This document shows, one piece after another, positions 52,652 through 61,281 of a stretch of DNA of 63,769 nucleotides. Numbering within the stretch: position 1 is the stretch's first letter; the number at the start of each line of letters is the position of its first letter. Location: assembly GCA_021825865.1 (NCBI GenBank), contig JAKAFU010000006.1, positions 1 to 63,769 on the forward strand. Direction: 5' to 3'. Origin of the DNA: a bacterium. GTDB lineage: Bacteria; SZUA-79; Acidulodesulfobacterales; Acidulodesulfobacteraceae. Position numbers and translations under genes: made by a program. The notes beneath the pieces were generated by a model, which worked only from the letters and a program-made list of their open reading frames with translations, ran no database searches and was not told the origin of the DNA.

Positions 52652-54628
52652 TCAATCTTTTGTTTCAGCGCCTGACTCCGCCTCAAATTCTTTTAATTTA
52701 TTTCTTAATGTTCTTGACGTGATGCCAAGCAATTCAGATGCTTTATTTTTATTTCCGCCGGTTTTTTTAAGCGCTTCGCCTATCAGCTTTTTCTCCATTT
52801 CTCTGATAGTCGGAATATTAATGCCGTCTTTGCCGTATCCGGCAATATCATTAATATCATTAGCATTGTCGCTGCCCGTATTATTGTTGTTGTCCATAAC
52901 GACACCTGCAGCACCCCTGCCGGTAATATTAGTATAGTTTCTATCGTCATTAATATTAATGTTTATGCTGTTCCTATCCCCGCAGTTTTCATTGTCGCAA
53001 TTTTCGGCAGTATAGCCGTTATTAACGCTGCAGGCGTTATCGCAGCTGTTTTCATCACTATTAAAATCGCCTGCCGAAATCGGCTTGCCGTGACTATATG
53101 TGCCGCCGTTCATCGGGTTTAAACCGCCTAAATGGAATATATTAAGCATATCGCTGTTCTGGGCAAGTATGACGCCCCTTTCTATTATATTCTCCAATTC
53201 TCTGACATTTCCTTTGTAATCCAGAGAAAGCAGGTATATTAGCGCTTCTTCAGATATTCTGCTGATTTTTCTAAAATATTTCATGGTATATTTGCGTATG
53301 AAAAACATGCTGAGCGGTTTTATATCTATTTTTCTTTCTCTTAACGGGGGCAGCTCAATAGGCAAAACATTCAGCCTGTAAAATAAATCTTCTCTGAACG
53401 TTCCTTCTTCAACCATTTTTTTTAAATCTTTGTTGGTTGCAGCTATAACCCTTGAATTAATCCTAACAGGGCTGTCTCCCCCCACCCTGTCTATATAATT
53501 TTCCTGAAGGGTCCTTAAAATTTTAGCCTGAAGATTTTTATCCATATCTCCGATTTCGTCAAGCAATATCGTACCGCCGTCAGCCAGCTCAAATTTTCCT
53601 ATTTTTCTTGATGAAGCCCCCGTGAATGCGCCTTTCTCGTGACCGAACAGTTCGCTTTCAAGAAGCGTAGAAACAATTGCCGAACAGTTTACGGCAATAA
53701 AATTGCCCTTTCTTCCGGATTTATTATGAATATATTTTGCCGCTACTTCCTTTCCGGTGCCGGATTCTCCGGTTATTAAAACCGTTGCGTCGGTTGGAGC
53801 TATAACGTTGATAAAAGATTCTATTTCTTTCATTTTTTCCGATAAAAAAATAAAATCATTTTTATTACCGTTTATTTCCGCATTGTCTAAAATGTTTACT
53901 ATAGAATTATCGGGACTGTGAACTGTATTATTTATAATTTGAGAGCGGTTAATATTATTTGCATTAAAAGTTTTTTTAATATTTTGCGGAGCCTGTGCAT
54001 CTTGCTTATCCTGTATCTCCTGCTTATCCGGAGTATCTTTTATGTTCCGTATATTTTTACTATCCCCCGTATCTTGTGTATCTTGCCTATCTTGTGTATC
54101 TTCCGTATTATAAACATTATAAATATTTCTTGCATTGTGAATATTATTGCCGTCGTTGTTAATATTATAAATATTATGAATATTATAAATAATGCGTTCT
54201 TTGCTGTTTTTTATCATATTTTCCAAATCTGCTATGCCGAAAGGTTTTAGAAGATAATCGGCAGCCCCGTTCTTTATAGCCGATATTGCGCTTTCAATAG
54301 TGCCGTATGCAGTAATGATAACAAAAGGTATATCGGCAAATTCTTCTATTGTTTTTAAACTATTTAAAAAGCTGACGCCGTCTATACCCGAAAGATTTAA
54401 ATCAGAAATTACAAGGAAGAAATCATTGAAATGTTTTCCGTTTATGTTTTTGTTTATATATTCCAGTGCATCTTCCGCTGAAGAAAAAATTTCCCCTTTC
54501 ATATTTAATTTGGAAAGACCAAGACTTAATGCAGAACGCATATAAGGGTCGTCATCGACTATCATAATTTTATCGCCTATTTTTGCTGCTGCATCGGCAA
54601 TTCCGGATATAATTTTATTTTCGGTCAT
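52652..54628 (-). CDS. Sigma-54-dependent flagellar response regulator (FlrC/FleR-like)
   Basis: A 658-residue NtrC-family activator. The receiver (residues about 18-135) has VDDDPYMRSAL and the acceptor in LVISDLNLSGIDG. The AAA+ domain has GESGTGKEVAAKYIH (Walker A), KGAFTGASS (sigma-54 contact loop), ILLDEIGDM (Walker B) and REDLFYRLNVLPIELPPLRE. A Fis-type helix-turn-helix ends it (NKNKASELLGITSRTLRNKL). Two unusual low-complexity linkers, rich in Asn, Asp, Ile and Tyr, separate the domains (near residues 150-235 and 535-610). Next to a PAS kinase and flgB, it probably activates the four sigma-54 promoters in this window. Confidence 0.9.
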   Translation of the reverse strand: MTENKIISGIADAAAKIGDKIMIVDDDPYMRSALSLGLSKLNMKGEIFSSAEDALEYINKNINGKHFNDFFLVISDLNLSGIDGVSFLNSLKTIEEFADIPFVIITAYGTIESAISAIKNGAADYLLKPFGIADLENMIKNSKERIIYNIHNIYNINNDGNNIHNARNIYNVYNTEDTQDRQDTQDTGDSKNIRNIKDTPDKQEIQDKQDAQAPQNIKKTFNANNINRSQIINNTVHSPDNSIVNILDNAEINGNKNDFIFLSEKMKEIESFINVIAPTDATVLITGESGTGKEVAAKYIHNKSGRKGNFIAVNCSAIVSTLLESELFGHEKGAFTGASSRKIGKFELADGGTILLDEIGDMDKNLQAKILRTLQENYIDRVGGDSPVRINSRVIAATNKDLKKMVEEGTFREDLFYRLNVLPIELPPLRERKIDIKPLSMFFIRKYTMKYFRKISRISEEALIYLLSLDYKGNVRELENIIERGVILAQNSDMLNIFHLGGLNPMNGGTYSHGKPISAGDFNSDENSCDNACSVNNGYTAENCDNENCGDRNSINININDDRNYTNITGRGAAGVVMDNNNNTGSDNANDINDIAGYGKDGINIPTIREMEKKLIGEALKKTGGNKNKASELLGITSRTLRNKLKEFEAESGAETKD

Positions 54629-54885
54629 TATAGTAAAACCTCTGAATATTTCTGAATATTTATTTTATTGCTTCAGACTTATTTATTGCTTTAGATTTTA
54701 TTTTACTGCTTTATATTTTATCGCTTTCGCATTTTGCCGCCTTTTACTTAATCGCTTTATGCTATATCGCCTTATAATACTTTACCGCTATACTGCTTCA
54801 CTGTTTTATTGCACTTTTGCTTCACTGTTTTGCTGTTTTAGTACTTTATTACTTTATTTATGATAATTATGATAAAATATATAAC
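54629..54885. repeat. Degenerate short-period repeats between divergent flrC-like and flrB-like genes
   Basis: The 257-base divergent spacer is made of variants of TTTATTGCTTTA and CTTCACTGTTTTATTGC, each about 12-17 bases. It must hold both promoters. TAAAAT lies 7 bases before the flrB-like ATG. Confidence 0.6.
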
Positions 54886-56076
54886 ATGGAGAAAAAAGTG
54901 AAAGAAGCTAATTCAGCCGTTCCAGACATTATATCAGAAACTTTTAGTATTAATCCAGACAGAGAATCATTAGAAAAAGCATTTAAATCGTTTGAACTTG
55001 CTTCCGTAAAGCTGTCTGCATATTATAACAGTTTAGAAGAAAAAATAGTAGATTTAAAGGAAAACCTAAACGCTGTCTTGGAAAGTATGCCTCTCGGCGT
55101 TATAGTAACAGACGAGCTGAACAGGATAACATTTATAAATAAATATCTGGATGCCCTGATCCCGGGCGGCAATTTAATTAAATATTTAAACAGCGATATA
55201 AACAAATTTTTTGAAAATTTCTTTGAAAAAGAATCAATTGAAGATTTTATAAAACCCATTTTCAATCCGTTTGAAAAAACAATGCGTATCTCAAATGAAA
55301 AATCCATTCCTATTTTTGCTTATGTAAAAATTTTATACGGTAAGGATAAAAAATTTTCCGGCAGAATTTTTATTTTTCAAAATATTGAGGAAATTAAAAA
55401 AACAAAGCGGCTTGCGGAAATTGGCGAAATGTCGGCAAAAGTCGCCCATGAAATAAGAAATCCTTTAGGTTCGGTAGAACTTTTCGCATCCATTTTATAC
55501 ACGGAACTGACAGATAAAAAGCACAGGGAAATAATTTCCAATATAATTTCAGCCGTCAAAAATATGAACACTACTATAACTAATCTGCTTGAATTTTCAA
55601 AAAATATAAAGCCGGATATTTCAAAACAGAATTTATACGACATATGCAAAAATTCAATACTTTTTGCTTCGCACATTATAAAACAGAAAGACATTGCTAT
55701 AATAGAAAATGTTGACAGGAATATTTTCATAAATGCAGATAAAAATCTTATTACCCAATGTTTTTTAAATATTATAATAAATGCCTGCCAGTCTGTTCCT
55801 GACGGCTGCGGTACTATTAAAATAAACTGCGCAGTAATAAAAAACGATTCAAATGACACAGACTATACACGTGTAACATTTGAAGACAACGGTAAAGGAT
55901 TTGAAAAAGAAAGCATAGGAAAAATATTTACCCCTTTCTTTTCAACGAAAAAAAGCGGAGGCACCGGCTTAGGTCTTTCTATCGCCTTAAATAATGCCAT
56001 ATTGCACGGCGGCTATATTACAGCCGAAAATTCGCCTGAAGGCGGCGCAAAAATACAGGTATATCTGCCGGACTAG
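54886..56076 (+). CDS. Cytosolic PAS histidine kinase (FlrB/FleS-like)
   Basis: A 396-residue kinase without membrane segments. A PAS-like domain (about residues 55-165; VLESMPLGVIVTDELNRITF) is followed by the HisKA region with the phospho-accepting His in KVAHEIRNPLGS and the ATPase domain (NIIINACQSVPDG, FEDNGKGF, FFSTKKSGGTGLGLSIA). It is encoded divergently from the FlrC-like activator and should phosphorylate it, as FlrB does for FlrC. The ATG at 54886 (MEKKVKEA) is preferred; an upstream ATG at 54817 would add residues encoded by the repeat spacer. Confidence 0.88.
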   Translation: MEKKVKEANSAVPDIISETFSINPDRESLEKAFKSFELASVKLSAYYNSLEEKIVDLKENLNAVLESMPLGVIVTDELNRITFINKYLDALIPGGNLIKYLNSDINKFFENFFEKESIEDFIKPIFNPFEKTMRISNEKSIPIFAYVKILYGKDKKFSGRIFIFQNIEEIKKTKRLAEIGEMSAKVAHEIRNPLGSVELFASILYTELTDKKHREIISNIISAVKNMNTTITNLLEFSKNIKPDISKQNLYDICKNSILFASHIIKQKDIAIIENVDRNIFINADKNLITQCFLNIIINACQSVPDGCGTIKINCAVIKNDSNDTDYTRVTFEDNGKGFEKESIGKIFTPFFSTKKSGGTGLGLSIALNNAILHGGYITAENSPEGGAKIQVYLPD

Positions 56077-56162
56077 CTGCAGCAGCTCAATTAATTAATC
56101 GGTCGTCAATAAAAATAAATCAGATTATTAATAAATTGTTCAAATAATTGACAGAGCTAAAA

Positions 56163-56291
56163 AATTAATAAAATGCAGATAAATTAACAAATTAATTAAT
56201 TGATTCTTTTTATTATTATTAATACATGGTAAATTATTGCTATACTGCATAAGGACAAAGAATTAATAAAATGCCGATAAATCAACAGATT
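56163..56291. repeat. 31-bp imperfect direct repeat upstream of flgB, offset 98
   Basis: Segments 56163-56193 and 56261-56291 match at 28 of 31 bases (AATTAATAAAATGC then GATAAA). They are non-coding. Confidence 0.8.
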
Positions 56292-56388
56292 GTTCTCCGT
56301 TATCATTAATAAATTATTATTATTAATAAATAATAGATTATCGCTATTAAAAATAATAAAATAACCTAACAAAATAAATAACAGATTA

Positions 56389-56404
56389 TGGCATAAATAT
56401 TGCT
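56389..56404 (+). promoter_or_regulatory. Sigma-54 promoter of flgB, abutting the start codon
   Basis: TGGCATAAATATTGCT has GG (56390-56391) and GC (56402-56403) exactly 10 bases apart. Transcription is predicted to start near 56415, and the flgB ATG is at 56417, leaving almost no 5' leader. Confidence 0.85.
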
Positions 56405-56416
56405 TGTAATTAACAC

Positions 56417-56845
56417 ATGGAACTTTTTGGAAAAATATACGGCGTACTGGATGAAAGTTTAAATGTCCTGAGTGCCAGACAGAATGCTATAGCTTCAAAT
56501 ATCGCCAATGCCAACACACCGGGCTATAAGGAGAAGACCGTCAATTTTGAAAAGATTATGCAGGATGCCGTCGGCTCTGAAAATTCTCTCAAATTAAAAA
56601 CGAACAGTCAAAAAGATTTTATAAATCTTGGCGTTGACAATATTGACAGTTCAGAAAGTTTCAGCAGCGCAAATATAGAAGCTCAAAAGGTTCAGTCAGT
56701 GCCTGCACTTGACGGTAATACGGTTAATTTGGGTACCGAAATGGCGGAAATGTCTGCTAACGCGATAAGATTTGAAGCGGTCTCTACACTTCTTTCTAAG
56801 AAGTTTACGATGCTTAATTATGCTATTACGCAAACTACGCCATAA
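56417..56845 (+). CDS. flgB: Proximal rod protein FlgB
   Basis: A 142-residue rod protein of normal length. It has LNVLSARQNAIASNIANANT and TPGYKEKTVNFEKIM at the N-terminus and the C-terminal helix NTVNLGTEMAEMSANAIRFEA. It opens the flgB-flgC-fliE-fliF-fliG-fliH series. The sigma-54 promoter lies so close that the mRNA is predicted to be leaderless, and there is no Shine-Dalgarno. Confidence 0.96.
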   Translation: MELFGKIYGVLDESLNVLSARQNAIASNIANANTPGYKEKTVNFEKIMQDAVGSENSLKLKTNSQKDFINLGVDNIDSSESFSSANIEAQKVQSVPALDGNTVNLGTEMAEMSANAIRFEAVSTLLSKKFTMLNYAITQTTP

Positions 56846-56951
56846 TTTGCATATAATAATGTAATTCAATTAATTTTTTTATTTGCATGCTGCTGTTTTG
56901 ATAGATTTTATATATTAGCAGTATAATAAAATAAAAATTAATAAATTAATC

Positions 56952-56988
56952 AGATAATTAGATAATTAGATAATTAGATAATTAGATT
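56952..56988 (+). repeat. Octamer tandem repeat (AGATAATT)4.6
   Basis: Four perfect AGATAATT units at 56952-56983 and a partial fifth (AGATT) to 56988, 174 bases before flgC. It is a slippage-prone tract in non-coding DNA. Confidence 0.9.
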
Positions 56989-57110
56989 AAGTTTTTTCAT
57001 AGTAGCAATAAAATAAAAATAGATAAAATAATAAAATATAATAGATTAATGCAATAATTGGATAAGTTTTTCATATTAGCAATAGAATAAAATAAAAATA
57101 GATAAATTAA
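56989..57110. repeat. Imperfect direct repeat upstream of flgC, offset 75
   Basis: AAGTTTTTTCATAGTAGCAA (from 56989) and AAGTTTTTCATATTAGCAAT (from 57064) begin two similar segments that both continue as AAATAAAAATAGATAAA, differing by small indels. Confidence 0.75.
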
Positions 57111-57161
57111 TAGATTAATAATTAATAGATTAATAAAATAATAAAATAAGAGGTTGACAAA

Positions 57162-57554
57162 ATGAGTTTCAATGTTTCGCTGCAAATCGCGGCAGAAGGA
57201 TTAAACGCAGAAAGAATAAGAATGAATGTTATATCTTCTAATCTTGCCAATATAAATACCGATAACGCCGGCAATGGTCTGCCGTATGTAAAAAAAGAAC
57301 CTGTATTTAAAACTACCGATTTTGGAAATTATTTCGGTGTAGAGGTCAATAAAATTGAAAACTCAAGCGACCCGTTTACTTTAAAGTACGACCCGTCAAA
57401 TCCTTTAGCCGATAAAGCGGGCTACGTTAAGATACCTAATATTTCCTCTATACGCGAATTAGTCGATATGATTTCTGCAACACGGGCGTATCAGGCGGAT
57501 TCTCAGGTTATAGCCGAATCTAAAGCGATGTCTCAGGCATCTTTAAAGATTTAA
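57162..57554 (+). CDS. flgC: Proximal rod protein FlgC
   Basis: A 130-residue rod protein. The start (LQIAAEGLNAERIRMNVISS, NLANINTDNAG) and the closing NISSIRELVDMISATRAYQA are FlgC hallmarks, with the internal DPSNPLADKAGYVK. GAGGTT lies about 7 bases before the ATG. It sits downstream of flgB behind a repeat-rich spacer. Confidence 0.96.
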   Translation: MSFNVSLQIAAEGLNAERIRMNVISSNLANINTDNAGNGLPYVKKEPVFKTTDFGNYFGVEVNKIENSSDPFTLKYDPSNPLADKAGYVKIPNISSIRELVDMISATRAYQADSQVIAESKAMSQASLKI

Positions 57555-57971
57555 AAAAGATTTAAAGTTAACGTTTGAATAACAGATTAATATTTAATAT
57601 TTTTAAAAGACAAAAAATGTAAGTTTATTTAATGTAAGTTTATTTTTTGATAATTATTTTTTTATATTTGAAGCTTAAAATTTGTCTATGTAAAGCGTAA
57701 GTAAAGTTAAAATGTAAGCAAAGTGTAAATTTTTTTGATATTTATTTTTTTATATTTGAAACTTAATATTTGCTTATTAAATTAAAATAAATAAAATAAA
57801 GATTATTTTTTATGTTAATAATTTGACACTTGATAAAATAATTTATAAAATACTTTAGATATGAATGTTATGAATGGTATATTTAAATAAATATAAACAA
57901 TAGACGTAAGCAATGTTATATCTGAATAAATAATAAACGAGCCGGTAAAAATTTAAATTAGAGGTGTTTTT
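57555..57971. other. Repeat-containing spacer between flgC and fliE
   Basis: 417 bases without a gene. It contains tandem AATGTAAGTTTATTT copies near 57616-57640 and a 35-bp direct repeat (57644-57678 and 57732-57766). No promoter element is recognised. Confidence 0.7.
57644..57766. repeat. 35-bp imperfect direct repeat, offset 88
   Basis: Segments 57644-57678 and 57732-57766 match at 33 of 35 bases (TTTTTGATA, then TTATTTTTTTATATTTGAA). Confidence 0.85.
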
Positions 57972-58301
57972 ATGACAATTCCTATAAATAGCATAAATAT
58001 TAATTCCATTAAAGAATTAAATCCTGATAGTATAACAAATTCTGCTTCGCCGGCATCTTCGTCTTCTGCCGGCAGCGGTTCAGAAAGTTTTGCAAATACT
58101 CTTTCCGGATATATAGACAAGGTCAACGGTTCTCAAGTAGAGGCTAATAAACAGGCAGAAATGATTGCTACCGGAAAATCTTCGAACATACACCAAGCTA
58201 TGATTGATATGGAGAAGGCAAATGATTCTTTCGAACTTATGATGCAGATGAGAAATAAAATAATTACAGCTTACAATACCGTTATGGATATGCAGGTTTA
58301 G
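57972..58301 (+). CDS. fliE: Flagellar hook-basal body adaptor FliE
   Basis: A 109-residue FliE. The conserved part is the C-terminal half: SFANTLSGYIDKVNGSQVEA, GKSSNIHQAMIDMEKANDSF and the closing MMQMRNKIITAYNTVMDMQV. It joins the MS-ring to the rod. GAGGTG lies 5 bases before the ATG. Confidence 0.96.
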   Translation: MTIPINSININSIKELNPDSITNSASPASSSSAGSGSESFANTLSGYIDKVNGSQVEANKQAEMIATGKSSNIHQAMIDMEKANDSFELMMQMRNKIITAYNTVMDMQV

Positions 58302-58400
58302 TCAGATAATTTAGACAATGCATTATTTAAATAACTAAATTAAATTTAAAGAAATAAAAGAAATTGAAGGAATTAAAAAAAGAAAAAATGAAATAAAAGA

Positions 58401-58495
58401 AAGCTCAATTTATAATTAAAGATTTACAGTTTTCAGCTGACACGTGAAGAAACGGTAATTAGTTAGAAGCTCAAATTATAATTAAAAATTTACAG
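58401..58495. repeat. 29-bp imperfect direct repeat, offset 66
   Basis: Segments 58401-58429 and 58467-58495 match at 27 of 29 bases (AAGCTCAA then TATAATTAAA and ATTTACAG). They lie just before the IS-like remnant. Confidence 0.85.
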
Positions 58496-58524
58496 GGATT
58501 ATATAAAAAGTTTTCTAGAGAAGG

Positions 58525-58645
58525 AACATCTTCTCTCGGAGTAAGCAGAATCAGACGGATCAGCTCCGCATCTGCCGTCAATACCGGAAACGAAGTACAG
58601 CGAAGCTCATCCCTGCCTTTAGGCATGGGGAGCATGTCAATCATT
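58525..58645 (+). mobile_element. Decayed IS200/IS605-like right end upstream of fliF
   Basis: A GC-rich island in the 374-base fliE-fliF spacer. Read forward, it could encode a TnpB-like tail (frame with TSSLGVSRIRRISSASAV then TGNEVQRSSS). This is followed by a hairpin, CCCTGCC-TTTA-GGCATGGG, and GGGGAGCATGTCAA, the usual form of IS200/IS605 right ends. The segment GAAACGAAGTACAGCGAAG matches the remnant at 5131-5150 on the other strand. No transposase gene or left end remains. The identification rests on pattern, not on a database hit. Confidence 0.45.
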
Positions 58646-58675
58646 GATTATCTTATTATATAACAAATGCGATAA

Positions 58676-60277
58676 ATGGCAGCTACAGCTAAAGATTTCG
58701 GAGCACAATTTAAAAAATTTTATACAGACCTGTCAATAGAGCGCAAAATTATATTTGCGGTTCTTATAGCCGGAGTTTTAGCCGCTATTTATTTTATGGC
58801 TATGTATGCTTCTGCGCCTAAATACCGTGTTTTATTTTCTAACCTTAATTCATCCAGCGCATCGGCTATAATAAATAAATTACACACCTATGCAATACCT
58901 TATAAACTGGCAGACCGGGGCAAAACTATTTTAGTTCCTAAAAACAAGGTTTATCTTACAAGACTGAAACTTGCTTCGGCAGGGCTGCCCAGACAGGAAG
59001 GCGTCGGATTTTCTATATTTGACAAATATCAGATAGGCATGACGGATTTTATTCAGCATGTTGAATATCAGCGGGCTTTACAGGGGGAACTTGAACGAAC
59101 TATAAACGAACTTAATCAGGTAAAATATTCAAGAGTCATTATCGTACTGCCGCGCCATTCCGTTTTTGTCACAAGGAGAATCCCCGCAAAAGCCTCCGTT
59201 ATCATCAAACTGCGTCCCGGAACAAGCCTGAGCAGACAGGAAATTCAAGGTATTTTACATCTTGTCGCCAGTTCCGTTCAAGGATTGAAATCAAAAAATA
59301 TTACGATAGTAGATACCAAAGGCAAAATACTTTCTCTGCCGCACAGAAAAAATTTTGTTTATTCTACTTATCAGCTTAGTTACGTAAAAAAAGTAGAGCG
59401 CAGCCTTGAAAACAAAATTGACAACATGCTCGTGCCGGTTGTCGGAAACGGCAATGTTGTATCTAAAGTATTTGTCAAAGTTAATTTTTCAAAAAAAGTA
59501 GAATCCAAAGAAACATACAATCCTAACACAACTGCCATCGCATCTCAGGAAACTTACAAATCGTCTTCCGTAGGAGCTGTTAAACCTAAAGGTGTGCCGG
59601 GCGCAAAATCAAACCTGCCGCCGGGGAAAATACCTATTCCGGTTATGACGCCTAAAAAAAATAATGTAAAAAAAGTAATTACAAATTATGATGTCTCAAA
59701 AAAGATAGAAAAAATTTCTTATCCTGTAGGAACTATTAAGAAGATTGACGCCTCTGTCTTAGTCAACGGAACATATATAAAAATAAAAAATAAAGCAGGG
59801 AAAATCACGGCAAAATATACGCCTAGACCTGCAAGCCAGATTGCATTATTTAAAAATATAGTAAAAACCGCAATCGGCTATTCAAAGTTGGCTAAAGATA
59901 AGGTTATAGTTGCAAATATGCCTTTTAAAAAGGTATCGCAGTATATTCCGGCTCCGCCTAAAAAAACATTTGTAACAATAATCAAATCACATTTAATGGA
60001 GCTCATAAAATATTTTGTAATACTTATAGCTGTACTTCTCTTGATATTATTGGTTTTAAAACCGCTCATAAGCTACATTACGGCATATAAGCACAAAGAA
60101 GAAAAAGAAAGCTTGGAAGACCGCAGGGGTGAAGCAATAGCCCAGCTTAAAGAACAGGAACCGCCTAAACCGGAACCTACTCTAAAAGAAGTGGCGGTCA
60201 ATATTGTTCACACAGACCCTGAATCAGCTACTAATTATGTTAAAACCCTTTTAAGAGAAAATGGAAGGGAAGTATGA
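58676..60277 (+). CDS. fliF: Flagellar MS-ring protein FliF
   Basis: A 533-residue MS-ring subunit. The first membrane helix (IIFAVLIAGVLAAIYFMAMY) lies near residues 26-45. The ring-building domains follow (ASGLPRQEGVGFSIFDKYQI-like block, YQRALQGELERTINELNQVK, RVIIVLPRHSVF). A second helix (YFVILIAVLLLILLVLKPLI) lies near residue 450. The FliG-binding tail ends at DPESATNYVKTLLREN. The ring is the base on which the export gate and C-ring assemble. It shares an ATGA overlap with fliG. An IS-like remnant ends about 30 bases upstream. Confidence 0.96.
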   Translation: MAATAKDFGAQFKKFYTDLSIERKIIFAVLIAGVLAAIYFMAMYASAPKYRVLFSNLNSSSASAIINKLHTYAIPYKLADRGKTILVPKNKVYLTRLKLASAGLPRQEGVGFSIFDKYQIGMTDFIQHVEYQRALQGELERTINELNQVKYSRVIIVLPRHSVFVTRRIPAKASVIIKLRPGTSLSRQEIQGILHLVASSVQGLKSKNITIVDTKGKILSLPHRKNFVYSTYQLSYVKKVERSLENKIDNMLVPVVGNGNVVSKVFVKVNFSKKVESKETYNPNTTAIASQETYKSSSVGAVKPKGVPGAKSNLPPGKIPIPVMTPKKNNVKKVITNYDVSKKIEKISYPVGTIKKIDASVLVNGTYIKIKNKAGKITAKYTPRPASQIALFKNIVKTAIGYSKLAKDKVIVANMPFKKVSQYIPAPPKKTFVTIIKSHLMELIKYFVILIAVLLLILLVLKPLISYITAYKHKEEKESLEDRRGEAIAQLKEQEPPKPEPTLKEVAVNIVHTDPESATNYVKTLLRENGREV

Positions 60278-61281
60278 ATATGGCAAAAAAATTTGTAGGA
60301 CCTGAAAAAGCCGCAGCGTTTCTTGTTTCAATAGGCGAAGATGCCGCATCAGAGATATTTAAGAAATTAGACCTCGTTGAAATTCAAAAAATAACAAAAT
60401 ATATGAATCAGCTTCCGCCCATTTCCAAAGAGGATTCTGATGCTATACTTAAAGATTTTAATTCAAATTTCGGAAATGTGGATTTAGTTATTAAAGCCGA
60501 CGATTACGTAAAAAATTTAATTGCAAAGTCGCTTGACCCTGAGAAAGCTAAAAAAGTTTTGGATAATTTACACGGTCCCATAGAAGAAGAAGGTTTAGAG
60601 ACGTTAAAATGGCTCGACCCCCACGTTATAGCCGATTTTGTCAGAAATGAACATCCTCAAACCGTCGCGCTTATACTGGGACATCTTGAACCGATGCAGG
60701 CTGCGGCAGTTTTGACCCAGCTTCCCGCATCAGTAAGGTCCCAAGTGGTTTTCAGACTGTCTAAACTGGAAAGAATCCCGCCCGGCGTTATAAAAGACCT
60801 TGACGAAGTACTTCAGGAGCAGCTGAAATCTGCCGGTTCTACCCAGAGCAAATTAGTCGGAGGCGTTAAAATAGTAGCAGAGATACTTAATAATATGGAT
60901 AAATCTATTGAAGAACCTATTATGAACGATATCGAAAAACTTGACAAAGAAGAGGCTGAAAAAATAAGAGAACTGATGTTCACCTTTGACGACCTTGCCG
61001 AAGTTGACGATAAATCTATGCAGGTTATCCTGCGTGAAATTTCTCATGACCAGATAGTTATGGCTCTCAAAGCAGCGTCCGACGAAGTAAAAGAGAAAAT
61101 TCTTGCAAATGTTTCAAAAAGAGCGCAGGAAATGATAATTGACGACCTTGAAGCTATGGGGCCGAAAAAACTTTCCGAAGTTGAAAAAGTTCAGCATGAA
61201 ATATTAAAAATTGCAAGAAGATTAGAAGACGAAGGCAAAATAAGCATTGCGGTAAAATCGGAAAGCGAAAAACTTGTATAA
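60274..61281 (+). CDS. fliG: Flagellar motor switch protein FliG
   Basis: A 335-residue FliG of normal length. The N-terminal FliF-binding part has GPEKAAAFLVSIGEDAASEI; the middle domain carries the EHPQ motif in VRNEHPQTVALILGHLEP and AAVLTQLPASVRSQVVFRLS; the C-terminal torque helix is in FTFDDLAEVDDKSMQVILRE with ALKAASDEVKEKIL. GGAAGGGA precedes the ATG at 60274, which overlaps the fliF stop; an ATG two codons later is also possible. Confidence 0.97.
   Translation: MNMAKKFVGPEKAAAFLVSIGEDAASEIFKKLDLVEIQKITKYMNQLPPISKEDSDAILKDFNSNFGNVDLVIKADDYVKNLIAKSLDPEKAKKVLDNLHGPIEEEGLETLKWLDPHVIADFVRNEHPQTVALILGHLEPMQAAAVLTQLPASVRSQVVFRLSKLERIPPGVIKDLDEVLQEQLKSAGSTQSKLVGGVKIVAEILNNMDKSIEEPIMNDIEKLDKEEAEKIRELMFTFDDLAEVDDKSMQVILREISHDQIVMALKAASDEVKEKILANVSKRAQEMIIDDLEAMGPKKLSEVEKVQHEILKIARRLEDEGKISIAVKSESEKLV

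Larger units (their letters stand above)
56077..56416. other. Intergenic region upstream of flgB
   Basis: 340 bases with a sigma-54 promoter at the very end (56389-56404) and a 31-bp direct repeat (56163-56193 and 56261-56291, 28/31 identical). A GCCGATAA string at 56273 lies inside the repeat. Confidence 0.7.
56846..57161. other. Repeat-rich spacer between flgB and flgC
   Basis: 316 bases with no gene. It contains an octamer tandem repeat (56952-56988) and an imperfect direct repeat of about 42-47 bases (56989-57030 and 57064-57110). Confidence 0.7.

Noticed and set aside
56273-56280. Perfect FliA -10 string GCCGATAA upstream of flgB
   Set aside because: No TAAA lies 15 bases upstream; the string arises in one copy of a direct repeat whose other copy reads GCAGATAA, and flgB has a clear sigma-54 promoter.
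56952-57110. Possible CRISPR-like repeat spacing in the flgB-flgC spacer
   Set aside because: The repeats are short AT-rich tandem units and one imperfect duplication; there are no constant repeats with unique spacers and no cas genes.
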